This document shows positions 8,941 through 17,415 of a DNA stretch of 61,917 nt, one piece after another. The first letter of the stretch is position 1, and each line of letters begins with the position of its first letter. Source of the DNA: an uncultured Ruminiclostridium sp. (GTDB lineage: Bacteria > Bacillota > Clostridia > Oscillospirales > Ruminococcaceae). The stretch spans positions 1 through 61,917 of the forward strand of contig CATLBH010000008.1 of the NCBI GenBank assembly GCA_949878745.1, given 5' to 3'. A program made the translations under genes and the position numbers. The notes under the pieces were generated by a model, which was not told the DNA's origin, did not search any database, and worked only from the letters and a program-made list of their open reading frames with translations.

Positions 8941-8975
8941 AAAAAAGACTGTAAATAAAATCACAGCCTTTTTTA
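8941..8975 (-). terminator. terminator of galK
   Basis: On the minus strand GGCTGT pairs with ACAGTC and is followed by TTTTTT, just past the galK stop. It sits between two convergent genes. Confidence 0.65.
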
Positions 8976-8985
8976 CCCCCAAAAT

Positions 8986-10263
8986 TTATTCCTCTTTATT
9001 CTCTTCGCGTATACTCTCCCTGTCAACCTCGGTCCCGCCGATCTTCCTTATGCCGAGAACATGACAACTCCCCGCGCCGAACACCTTTTCAAGACACATC
9101 TTAAACTCCTTAAGCATTTCCGTTGGAACAAACGCCTGAATCGTTCCCGCGAAGCCGCCCCCGTGAACACGGCAAGCGCCCTTTCTCTTAAGAACGTCCT
9201 CCGCCACGTTAAGTCCGATTCCCAAGCCCTGATTTTTTATGTCGTTGGAAGAAAAAACGTTCTGCAAATACTTATAGGAGCTGTTACCGCTTTCCCTTAT
9301 TGAATCCAAAAACGCAGCGAAATCCCCTGCCTTGAGAGCGTGAACCAGTCTGTCCACCCTGTCGTTCTCGTCGAAGAAATGAAGTGAACGAAGCACCGCC
9401 CTGTCCCCGAACTCCGCGCGCAGTATGTCGATATTAAGCATAACGTCCTCGCGGCAGATCTGACGGAGATACTGAACGGAAAAATGCTCCGCAACTGCCT
9501 TCATCTCCGCGGGAATGGCCGCGTAGTCGGGAGTAAGATCGGCGTGATCCCCCTTGGTGTCCACAATGCAAAGCGCGTGTCCGAAGTTGTTGAAGTCCGT
9601 CTCTATTTTGTCGATTATGGGACTGTCCACGTCCTTGAAATCTATGGCCACAAAGCCCCCCACGGAAGAAGCCATCTGATCCATAAGCCCGCTGGGCTTT
9701 CCGAAATATTCGTTTTCGGCGTACTGGGCTATCTGCGCTATCTTGATGGCTCCGATACCGCCGTTGTTGTAAAGAGCGCTGAGAATATTCCCCACCAATA
9801 CCTCAAAGGCCGCCGAGGAGCTTAAGCCGCTTCCCTTAAGTACGTTGGTGGTGGTATAAGCCTTAAATCCGCCAACCTGATATCCGCTTTTTTTAAAGCC
9901 CGCCACAACGCCCCTTATCAGCGCGTCGGCGGTGTTTTTCTCGCTTTCCTTAACCTCGAGATCGTTTATCTCGATAATGCTTTCCTCATAACCCTCGCTC
10001 TTAAGCGCTATCTTGGGTACGTCAATAGGCTCCACTACGGCGATAACGTCAAGATTTACGCTCGCGGCCAACACCTTTCCGTGGTTATGATCGGTATGAT
10101 TTCCCCCTACCTCCGTTCTTCCCGGAGCGGAAAACAAGCGGAAACCGTCGCCTATTCCCCCGAAATAGCTTTTGTAATCTTCGATGGCTTTCCTGTAGCG
10201 CGCCTTCTGACTTTCAAGCTCGCCTGAGCTGTACAGCTCGCCGACTGGTACGGATTTTGACAT
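8986..10263 (-). CDS. galK: galactokinase
   Basis: A GHMP kinase that phosphorylates galactose at C1 with ATP (Leloir pathway, cytoplasm). The galactokinase signature APGRTEVGGNHTDHN (47-60) is near the N-terminus, the phosphate-binding loop LKGSGLSSSAA lies at 142-152, and GGGFAGTIQAF near the C-terminus is the third GHMP motif. At 425 residues it is slightly longer than most. An AAAGGA ribosome site precedes the ATG at 10263. No galT or galE is adjacent. It follows the SEDS gene on the same strand after a 97-bp gap that has a possible weak promoter. Confidence 0.95.
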   Translation of the reverse strand: MSKSVPVGELYSSGELESQKARYRKAIEDYKSYFGGIGDGFRLFSAPGRTEVGGNHTDHNHGKVLAASVNLDVIAVVEPIDVPKIALKSEGYEESIIEINDLEVKESEKNTADALIRGVVAGFKKSGYQVGGFKAYTTTNVLKGSGLSSSAAFEVLVGNILSALYNNGGIGAIKIAQIAQYAENEYFGKPSGLMDQMASSVGGFVAIDFKDVDSPIIDKIETDFNNFGHALCIVDTKGDHADLTPDYAAIPAEMKAVAEHFSVQYLRQICREDVMLNIDILRAEFGDRAVLRSLHFFDENDRVDRLVHALKAGDFAAFLDSIRESGNSSYKYLQNVFSSNDIKNQGLGIGLNVAEDVLKRKGACRVHGGGFAGTIQAFVPTEMLKEFKMCLEKVFGAGSCHVLGIRKIGGTEVDRESIREENKEE

Positions 10264-10360
10264 ATTGACTTTTTTCCTTTCTTATCTTTCTTATAATCTT
10301 AATAATTACTTTCGGTAAAATCAAGCTTTATTTGAACATAATGACAATAAAATGCAATTT

Positions 10361-11512
10361 CTACTCTTTTTCGGTATAAAACATATGGTACTTTTTCCCC
10401 CTGTGCCCGTAAACGCTGAGTACAAGCCCCACCGCCACGTAAAGCGACACCGTGGAGGTTCCTCCCGCGCTTATGAAGGGCAAAGGTATTCCTATAACCG
10501 GAAGCACCGCCAATACCATTCCTATATTCAAAACCGAATGTATCATTATCATGGCGAAAACGCCTATACAGATGTATTTCCCCAAAAGGTCCTTAGCCTG
10601 GACGCTGTTCATATAAACCTTCATACATATCATGAGAAGCACCGCTATCGTTCCTATGCACCCCACAAATCCCAGCGCGTTCCCTATATAAGCGTATATA
10701 AAATCATTGTGAATATACGCCGTGTATACATAGTCCCCGCCGAAAAGCCCCACTCCTGTCATTTTACCGCTGCCCAAAGCTATCCTGCCCCAGTGCTGCT
10801 GGTACCACCTGTCCGGATACTGCTCCTGCATAACGGGGTCGAAAAGTATCAGAACCCGCGCCTTATGGTGCGGCTGCATCACATAGTTCCATATAAAGTA
10901 TATCGCCGGAGGAACCGCCGCGCAGCCCAAAAGGATATATTTCCAGCTTAACCCCGCCACGATCAGCATTACCACAAAGATGAACAGAAACACCAAAGCC
11001 GTTCCGTCGTCCCCCTGAATGGAAATAAGCCCCACCGGTATCATTCCGTGAACGCAAAGGAGAAGAAAATGCGGGAGCCTGTTCATATTCTTCCCCACCT
11101 TGTACAGATGAGTGGCAAAGGTCATTATAAAAGCGTCCTTCAACAGCTCCGAGGGCTGTATGGTGAAGCTTCCTATCTTGAGCCAACCTATGTCGTCCGC
11201 CCCTTCGACCCCCTTTCCGAGACTCGTAAACAGAAGAAGAGTCAGTATCAGTGCCGCGGGAGCGTAAATAAACCATATCCTTGAAATAAATTTATAATCT
11301 ATCGCCGCCACAACCAGCATCGCCGCCACCCCGAGACACAAGGCGGCGATCTGGGTCTTGTAATAAGCGGCGTTAACCGAAGCGAACCCGTTAACATACA
11401 TGCTGTAAAGCAGCATGATACCGAACACGCTGGCGGAAACGCACAGCAAAATAAGCACCTTATCCAGCCGCTTAATATATTCTAATGCGATTTTAAAAGC
11501 TCTTTTTATCAT
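10361..11512 (-). CDS. SEDS-family peptidoglycan polymerase (RodA/FtsW/SpoVE type)
   Basis: A polytopic membrane protein of 383 residues, about ten membrane segments, that polymerises lipid II together with a class B PBP. Family blocks are visible: GADDIGWLKIGSFTIQPSEL, the extracellular loop ending HNDFIYAYIGNALGF, and the C-terminal VIGIPLPFISAGGTS. Sequence alone does not tell me whether it serves elongation, division or the spore; the IPLPFISAGGT block fits RodA or SpoVE best. GAAGG lies 6 nt before the ATG. galK follows on the same strand. Confidence 0.9.
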   Translation of the reverse strand: MIKRAFKIALEYIKRLDKVLILLCVSASVFGIMLLYSMYVNGFASVNAAYYKTQIAALCLGVAAMLVVAAIDYKFISRIWFIYAPAALILTLLLFTSLGKGVEGADDIGWLKIGSFTIQPSELLKDAFIMTFATHLYKVGKNMNRLPHFLLLCVHGMIPVGLISIQGDDGTALVFLFIFVVMLIVAGLSWKYILLGCAAVPPAIYFIWNYVMQPHHKARVLILFDPVMQEQYPDRWYQQHWGRIALGSGKMTGVGLFGGDYVYTAYIHNDFIYAYIGNALGFVGCIGTIAVLLMICMKVYMNSVQAKDLLGKYICIGVFAMIMIHSVLNIGMVLAVLPVIGIPLPFISAGGTSTVSLYVAVGLVLSVYGHRGKKYHMFYTEKE

Positions 11513-11679
11513 CTGCGACCTTCATTAAGTTTTTTTGCCGTTATAGGCTATCCCAATCTCCGCTTAAGCCGTATTATTTATATTATATACTTTTTGACAA
11601 TTTTTTTCAATACCCGAGGAAATATTACGGAAAATTTTTCCTGTTAAAAATACTCCGGGTAAATCGAAAGCAATATTAT

Positions 11680-11840
11680 GGAACCGCTGATTAAATCGGT
11701 GTGTGCATATTGCGCGGCAGATTTTTCGTCAGATTATACAAATTCGACGCAGGCGGGCTAGCGCCCGTCAAGGAGAAGTTGTGCAATCTGACGGAAAATA
11801 TGCAAGCAAGATGTGCGCATCCGATTTAATCAGTGGTTCC
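11680..11840 (+). repeat. family C element, copy C1 (161 bp)
   Basis: Inverted ends GGAACCGCTGATTAAATCGG and CCGATTTAATCAGTGGTTCC flank an internal palindrome GCAGGCGGGC/GCCCGTC and a longer stem GTCAGATT/AATCTGAC. TTAT is duplicated at 11676-11679 and 11841-11844. The right-hand copy supplies the stop codon of the GGDEF/EAL gene. Almost identical to C2 at 38195. Nothing recognisable lies in 11513-11675. Confidence 0.9.
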
Positions 11841-14480
11841 TTATGTATACGCCCTCAGCTTCGAGGTCACCGCCGTCAGCTCCATCGTCCCGAAAAGCTT
11901 TTTCGTGTCCTCCTCGCCGTAATGCCCCACAAGAAACTCGCCCTGAAGAAGATCCACGTCATAGCTGCATATGGCCTCAAGCTGTTCTCTGTTGTCTATA
12001 TGCTTTACGCAAACGGAAATTCCCTTTTTGTGAGCCAAATCTAGAACACTCCTAAGCGCCGTGCCGTCGAATTCGTCCGTACCCACAAACTGCTCGGCTC
12101 TTATCTTTATCTTGCTTATATTTCCTATTTTAAGGCTGGAAAGGGACATATAATCTCTTCCGAAGTCGTCTATTATTATCCTGACGCCGATATCCGTCAA
12201 ACTGTTTAAAATGGGGGCAATATCCCCGCCTATCTTAAGCTGTGACTTTTCCGGTATCTCCACCGCCAGATTCCGCCCGCTCAGTCCGTATTTTTCCACC
12301 GCAGCGGTAATGGTTTTGTGAACCGCCGAGCGCTGAAGCTCGTGGGAGGTTAAGTTGATGTTAACCGTCAGCTCGCTTTCTCCGCTGAAATCTATTATTT
12401 CTCTGAGAAGGGCGCAGGAACGGTTGATGACCCACGTGTCTATAAGCTCGTCGAGACCTATGCTTTCGGCTATGGAAATAACCCTTCCCGCGGGAATCTC
12501 GCCTCTCTCCCCGTCCTTCCAGCATACTCCCGCCTCAAGCGCGATTATATGCCCGTCCGTATCTATCACGGGAAGATATTTTACGCTGAACCCCTCCATA
12601 CCGTTGATTACGGCGTGTCTGAGCCTCAGCTCCGTATTGTAAACGCTCCCCGCCTTCTCCTCGCTGCCCTCCAAATAAAAGGCGTACATATTCGGCTCTT
12701 CCTCCGCCGCTCGGTACAAGGCCAAGGTTGAGCGGCGGTAAATATCGCCGCAGCCGTCCTCTCCCCGAGGGTAAAAGGCGATACCCGCGTTCATCGCGAG
12801 ATAGTGCTCGTCTCCCTCCACCGTCCAAGGGCGTGTGAATCTTTCCAGAAGGTTGTCCAAAAAATCCTTGGCCCCCTCCCTGCCGCAGTTTTTGATGAGA
12901 ATCATCAGTACGCTGCCGCTGAATCTGTATACCTGTTTATCGCCCTGATTTATATCGTATATATATCGGGCTATTTTTTGGAGCAAACTATCCGAGTATA
13001 TATGCCCGAACGCTTCGTTGACGGTATTTATGTTGGTTACCTTCATGGATATCGCCGCGCCGTGTGCCCCTTCCGAAAGCTGGGCGGAAAGATCCCTGTC
13101 AAGACAGGTTCTGTTGGGTATGCCAAGCACCGGGTCGGTAAAGGCGAGCCTTTTAAGCTGCTCATTCTGTTCCCTGATGGCGGCGTCCATATTGCACCGT
13201 ATCAGCATAGTGGAAACAATCTGGGAAATGTTGCGCAGCAGCTTTTTGTCCGCATTGCTCCATATCCTCTCTCTGGTTATTGTTTCATAAAATATAAGCC
13301 CCGTGAACCTTCCGTCGGCGGAAAGCTGGGAAACCACAAAGGATTTGATCCCCGTCTTGCCGATTTCGGCAAATCCCCCTCCAGAAAAAAAAGTGTCGCA
13401 GTAATTCAGCTCTTCCATAAGCTGAGGATATTCTTCCACATTAAACACATACTCCATCTTTATCCCCTTGGCGGACCACTCGGTGTTTAAAGCGGAATAC
13501 CCCGTTTCGGAATCGTAGTCGTAAAGGGAAATGCGATCCAGCTTAAGATACTCTCCCACCATTCGGATAACCATTTTAAGCGCCTCCACGGCATTATTGT
13601 TTTCCAGTATAATGGTGTATACGTTATTTAAAAGTATCTGCTGCTCTATATTGCTGCCCAGCTGCTGATTGGCGGTTTTGGAGTTTTCCATCTCGTTATA
13701 GAGTACGAATATTGCGTTGGCGATCTGAGAAACCGTTTCGGTAAGAACTTCCAGCATAGGCTCCGTCTTAGCCAGCTCCGTGGTGTCGTCGCAGGCAATT
13801 GTCCAGGTAGCCATAACCTTGTGATTGCAGCGTATCTCCCTGCTTATTCTGTGCCTGTATTTTTTCTGAGAAATTATCCGCCCGCTTTCGTCGGGGGGAA
13901 CAACCAGCGGGGCGCCGTTTTCATCGTAAATCGCGGAAGAAACGCCGTTGTTTACCGTAAGCGCCTGCTGTATCCTCAAAAGGTAATCCTCGCCCAAAAT
14001 ATCGGTAAGCGTGGATTCCTGACTTTTTATGGCGGCGTCTATTCTCTCGCGGTTTTTCTTTGCCGCGCCGTCCAGCACAAAATCGGTTTCCGCCGTGTCC
14101 AGATATTCCGACACGTCCATCATCGTGCCCGTGAGATGCTGGGTTCTGTTGAAGGTATCCTTGCGTACGGAGCAGCTTAAATACACCCAATGATACTCGT
14201 CGCCGACATTAACGCGGCAGTGGGCGTTCAGCGCCTTCTGTCTCCCCGAAACTATCTCGCTGAATACGTCGGCGAGAGGCGGAAAGTCCTCGGCGTATAT
14301 TATTTCACGGAGACTCATTCTCCTGTCTTTTTTGCCTATATTATGATACTTGCCTAAAACCGTCAAGGGAATATCTCTTGTAAGATCGATTCTTATGTTA
14401 ACGCATTTTGTTTCACGAAACGCGGCGTTTAAGACATTCATTGCGTTACCGCCGCCAACCGATAAAGCCGGAAAAGCCAT
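11841..14480 (-). CDS. degenerate GGDEF/EAL sensor protein with PAS- and GAF-like regions
   Basis: The protein has 879 residues and no signal peptide. A PAS-like region spans about 20-130, a GAF-like region 285-430, a GGDEF-type domain 445-605 (FTDPVLGIPNRTCLDRDL start) and an EAL-type domain 615-850. The GGDEF motif is SGSVL (521-525). EAL is EAG (649-651), DDFG is kept (771-774), but the following KID and EGVET motifs read KIKIR and VKHID. I infer no diguanylate cyclase activity and probably no phosphodiesterase activity; it may be a c-di-GMP receptor or regulator. The start is uncertain: neither the ATG at 14480 nor the one at 14441 has a clear ribosome site. The stop lies in the target duplication of element C1. 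Confidence 0.85.
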   Translation of the reverse strand: MAFPALSVGGGNAMNVLNAAFRETKCVNIRIDLTRDIPLTVLGKYHNIGKKDRRMSLREIIYAEDFPPLADVFSEIVSGRQKALNAHCRVNVGDEYHWVYLSCSVRKDTFNRTQHLTGTMMDVSEYLDTAETDFVLDGAAKKNRERIDAAIKSQESTLTDILGEDYLLRIQQALTVNNGVSSAIYDENGAPLVVPPDESGRIISQKKYRHRISREIRCNHKVMATWTIACDDTTELAKTEPMLEVLTETVSQIANAIFVLYNEMENSKTANQQLGSNIEQQILLNNVYTIILENNNAVEALKMVIRMVGEYLKLDRISLYDYDSETGYSALNTEWSAKGIKMEYVFNVEEYPQLMEELNYCDTFFSGGGFAEIGKTGIKSFVVSQLSADGRFTGLIFYETITRERIWSNADKKLLRNISQIVSTMLIRCNMDAAIREQNEQLKRLAFTDPVLGIPNRTCLDRDLSAQLSEGAHGAAISMKVTNINTVNEAFGHIYSDSLLQKIARYIYDINQGDKQVYRFSGSVLMILIKNCGREGAKDFLDNLLERFTRPWTVEGDEHYLAMNAGIAFYPRGEDGCGDIYRRSTLALYRAAEEEPNMYAFYLEGSEEKAGSVYNTELRLRHAVINGMEGFSVKYLPVIDTDGHIIALEAGVCWKDGERGEIPAGRVISIAESIGLDELIDTWVINRSCALLREIIDFSGESELTVNINLTSHELQRSAVHKTITAAVEKYGLSGRNLAVEIPEKSQLKIGGDIAPILNSLTDIGVRIIIDDFGRDYMSLSSLKIGNISKIKIRAEQFVGTDEFDGTALRSVLDLAHKKGISVCVKHIDNREQLEAICSYDVDLLQGEFLVGHYGEEDTKKLFGTMELTAVTSKLRAYT

Positions 14481-14761
14481 CCAATATAATAAAATATAGA
14501 AATATAAGAAAAAATATGGTATAAGGCGCAGCCTCGGCCCGCTTTCCGCCTTCCGCCGATAACGCGGACCGAAATCAGTATGACGGTATTGCTCCTTTCA
14601 ATCATAGTTCATAACCGATTCTATTTTACCATATTTAGCGTTTCAATGCAACCTTTTTTGTGAACATTATATGTAAAAAAAGCAAGAAAAAGGAAAAATT
14701 TGTTGCTAATTCATAAACAAAAGGTAGAATTATTGGAAATATTATAACATCTATAAATGTA
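14481..14761. other. gap upstream of the GGDEF/EAL gene
   Basis: AT-rich apart from a GC-rich patch at 14525-14570. A minus-strand frame starting near 14610 with GAAAGGAG just inside it runs to a TGA that overlaps the ATG at 14441. Its composition is not protein-like and I do not call it a gene. No repeat family member is seen here. Confidence 0.4.
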
Positions 14762-14801
14762 ATAAAAAGAAGGGAAGCCCCCAAAAGAGGGCTTCCCCCG
14801 T
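14762..14801 (-). terminator. terminator of the 245-residue protein gene (family G hairpin)
   Basis: On the minus strand GGGGGAAGCCC pairs with GGGGGCTTCCC and is followed by TTCTTTTT. The upstream sequence CCCCGAAGGGAAAC ... GTCGTAAC is shared with the family G cluster at 3477-3545. Confidence 0.75.
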
Positions 14802-14973
14802 TACGACAAGAAGATGTTTCCCTTCGGGGCTATCCCCGAACAGCAAAGACCTTTTTACATCCCTATCGCCCGTGAAAAAACGGAGATAAAAACCAAGTGT
14901 TTTATTAAACGTAAAATCACATCGCCGCCTGCCGTACAGCCGCAGCAAAAGTTCACAAACAGCGCGAAGCAAA

Positions 14974-15711
14974 TCACGCCTTACCCGAATACTCCTCGTG
15001 AATCTTCTTCTCGTTTTCCTCGAGACCCGCCTTTATGCTGTCGATAACGGTGGGCTTGCTTCCCTTATTCTTGCCGGTCTTGGAATCCTCGCTAAGCTCC
15101 GACTTGGTGGTGACTCCGTCCTCCTCCTTGTCGTCCTCGGTTCTGCCGAATTCCTTGTCCAGCTTCTGCTGATTTGCCTTAAGCTGGTCTTTTATGCGGT
15201 CTATAACGCTTCTGGTGTCCTTGTCGGTGTTTTCGTCGGAAAGAATGTCGTCAATGCGGGAATTAAGGGACTTGTTAAGTATTGAGCTGCTTTCGGTGAG
15301 GTTCGCCAACCTTTCCTCCTTGTCCGAGGTGTCGTTGCCCCTGATTTTGTCGAGACGTATTTCCGCCGCGAGGGTGCGCGCGTCGTTCTGTGCTATGGTA
15401 TTGGCGCTCATAAGCGCTCTCACCGCGCCTAAGTTGTTTCCGAAAAAGGCGCTGAAATCGCTTACGTCCGCTTTGCCCAGCATTCCGTTGATAAGGTTGC
15501 TTGCGTTGGCGATATTGGCGCTGGAGCTGCTGATAATACCCACCTGACTGTTGAGCTTCTTTACCTGTTTTTCCTTATACTCATCGGAATGGGTGGTATC
15601 GTTTTCGATTTCCGAAAGCTTTTCGTTGAGATTGCTTAATGTTTTATTGGCTACGGAGCTGCCCGATACGTTGGCCGAGCCCGAATTCAAAAGACCGTTT
15701 ACAGTGCTCAT
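14974..15711 (-). CDS. unknown helical protein with a C-terminal repeat
   Basis: I do not recognise this 245-residue protein. It has no signal peptide or membrane segment, is rich in Ser, Asn, Asp, Glu and Lys, and looks largely helical or disordered. Two related segments occur in the C-terminal part, VIDRIKDQLKANQQKLDKEF and VIDSIKAGLEENEKKIHEEY, separated by an acidic, Lys/Ser-rich linker. The start at 15711 has GGAGG 8 nt upstream. It is the last gene of a same-strand row beginning at 22465 and is followed by a strong terminator, but the 220-bp gap before it leaves co-transcription open. Confidence 0.65.
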   Translation of the reverse strand: MSTVNGLLNSGSANVSGSSVANKTLSNLNEKLSEIENDTTHSDEYKEKQVKKLNSQVGIISSSSANIANASNLINGMLGKADVSDFSAFFGNNLGAVRALMSANTIAQNDARTLAAEIRLDKIRGNDTSDKEERLANLTESSSILNKSLNSRIDDILSDENTDKDTRSVIDRIKDQLKANQQKLDKEFGRTEDDKEEDGVTTKSELSEDSKTGKNKGSKPTVIDSIKAGLEENEKKIHEEYSGKA

Positions 15712-15868
15712 AATAATTTCCTCCATTGCTGCAGAATATTTCTGTTCTTATATTTTATATCGGCAACTTTTTAAAAAAGTTTAGCGTCTTTTATAATAAA
15801 ATACCCCAAAAAATATTTTTGTTAATATTTTACAAATATATAAAGCTGTTTTATAAAAATCACACAAA

Positions 15869-15905
15869 AACACCACAGCCCCGTTTCCGTGACTGCGGTG
15901 TTTTC
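15869..15905 (-). terminator. terminator after the small acidic protein gene
   Basis: On the minus strand CACCGCAG pairs with CTGTGGTG and is followed by TTTTT. It separates the small acidic ORF from the 245-residue protein gene. Confidence 0.65.
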
Positions 15906-15935
15906 TCCGTAATTTTATCCCGACAGCGGCAAATG

Positions 15936-16196
15936 TTATCTTCTGAGCTTATCCTCTTCCTCCCCGCTGTTTTCCCATTCGTCCAAATAATAAGGATTAT
16001 ATGGCGGTATACCGGTAAGCGCTGCGGGAGCCACCACCGTATTCTGTGTGAACATCGCCGCCAAAGGGTTTAAATAAAAATCCGAACGCCCCATTATATC
16101 GTCCCCCGACAGGTTCGAGGTATAAGCGGGGGTTTCATTTTCGCTTTCCGAAAAGCTCTCTTTTTCCCGTTCGTGTTCATATTCCTGTTCTTTCAT
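15936..16196 (-). CDS. unknown small acidic protein (86 aa)
   Basis: Not recognised. The first 30 residues are strongly acidic (MKEQEYEHEREKESFSESE). The middle is hydrophobic and aromatic (FYLNPLAAMFTQNTVVAPAA), then comes a Pro/Tyr-rich segment LTGIPPYNPYYLDEW and a charged tail. A GGAAAGG purine run lies about 11 nt before the ATG. It follows a radical SAM gene and an ABC exporter on the same strand. A charged leader followed by a Pro/Tyr-rich core could suggest a modified peptide precursor, but there is no cleavage motif I know, so this is speculation. Confidence 0.55.
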   Translation of the reverse strand: MKEQEYEHEREKESFSESENETPAYTSNLSGDDIMGRSDFYLNPLAAMFTQNTVVAPAALTGIPPYNPYYLDEWENSGEEEDKLRR

Positions 16197-16340
16197 TTTT
16201 CGTTTTTCCTTTCCTTAAGCTGCGGAAAGAACGGGGAAATTCGCCGAAGCCGCACATTCTTCGCCTTTCCTCAATCTCTCCGCGTACCGAATTCCCTTCG
16301 GTACGTTTATAGTTTCCGCAAAAGAAAAGAAAATATGATT

Positions 16341-17384
16341 TCATCTCAACGCGCAATATTTATTAAGAAGATAAACGCGATAATCCCCCGCCGAAAAAAG
16401 CCTTTCGCTTTTAAAATCGCCGTATTTTTCCGCCATTTCACAAACGGGCACCTCCGCGCTCGCCTTTTGCGCCGAGGATTTGTTTTCCAGATAGCTTTCC
16501 GCGATTTCCTCCCCTCCGTTTTTCAGATTACCCAATTTGTAAATTGAAGACGGCGCGGAAATATTGGGATAAACGTCAAAGCATCCGTCAACGTAAAAAA
16601 CGGGGGAACTTTCTCTTAAATCAAAAGTCGAGCGATCCCGCGCAAGCGCACGGCATAAATTCCTTTCCTTTTCCCCGAAAACCTCCCTTAAATCCTTTTT
16701 ACCGAAATATTTCAAAGTCATATCGGAAAGTTTTTTCGGAATTTTATCCAGATCCTCCTCCGTAACTCTTACGCCGTAAAGCTTTTCGTTTTCCCCGTCG
16801 CAGCTTCCCTGATGAACAAACAAATTGAATTTCGCCCCGAAGCTTTCACAGCGTTTTTCAAGCTCCATATCCTCAATCAGTCTTTCGATTTCGCTCAATT
16901 CGCCAATATTGTCCTTGTTTACAAATATCTGAAAACGGGGAGCGATTTTGCTTTCAAGAAGAAGCCCCGCCGCTTTCAGTATCTCGCTGTAAGCCCCTTT
17001 CCGTCCCACGTAAAAATCGGTTTTTTCCTCTCCGCCGAATAGCGTGAGCTGACATTCTCTTACTCCCTTGGAGAAAAGCCACGGCACATAGTCTTTGTCC
17101 CGCACCGCCCGCCAAAAGCTCATCAGCTCGAAGTGAGGGGTTTTTTCGTCGGAGAGCTTTTCCGTCAGCTCCCACATTTCCGCGTAATTATCGCAAAAAT
17201 CCGGCTCCCTGTACCAGAAGTCGATTTCAAACCTATCGGCAAAAGGCCTAAGCGTATCCGCCGCAAACACAAGATCGTCGCGGCTCATATTTCCGTTGGG
17301 AGAATCCCCCAGCCAACAGTGGCGGCAGCGGTTGGGACAGCCGCGCATATCCAAGCACACTGTCAGCTTGTCAAATTTTTTCAT
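16341..17384 (-). CDS. radical SAM protein of unknown substrate
   Basis: Residues 1-200 hold a radical SAM core with the [4Fe-4S] motif CPNRCRHC (Cys16, Cys20, Cys23), and CRHCWLG follows the family's usual aromatic residue after the third cysteine. The C-terminal part has scattered cysteines (LCRALARD, DGCFDVYPN, PVCEM) but not a clear SPASM pattern. At 347 residues it is compact. The gene starts 31 bp after the stop of the second ABC exporter, on the same strand, so it is probably co-transcribed. The reaction cannot be told from sequence. Confidence 0.85.
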   Translation of the reverse strand: MKKFDKLTVCLDMRGCPNRCRHCWLGDSPNGNMSRDDLVFAADTLRPFADRFEIDFWYREPDFCDNYAEMWELTEKLSDEKTPHFELMSFWRAVRDKDYVPWLFSKGVRECQLTLFGGEEKTDFYVGRKGAYSEILKAAGLLLESKIAPRFQIFVNKDNIGELSEIERLIEDMELEKRCESFGAKFNLFVHQGSCDGENEKLYGVRVTEEDLDKIPKKLSDMTLKYFGKKDLREVFGEKERNLCRALARDRSTFDLRESSPVFYVDGCFDVYPNISAPSSIYKLGNLKNGGEEIAESYLENKSSAQKASAEVPVCEMAEKYGDFKSERLFSAGDYRVYLLNKYCALR

Positions 17385-17415
17385 AGGTATAAATCCATTT
17401 CAAGTTTTTAGAGCG

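Noticed and set aside
11703-12055. Plus-strand ORFs overlapping element C1 and the end of the GGDEF/EAL gene
   Set aside because: They are shadows of C1 and of the real minus-strand gene, with no ribosome site.
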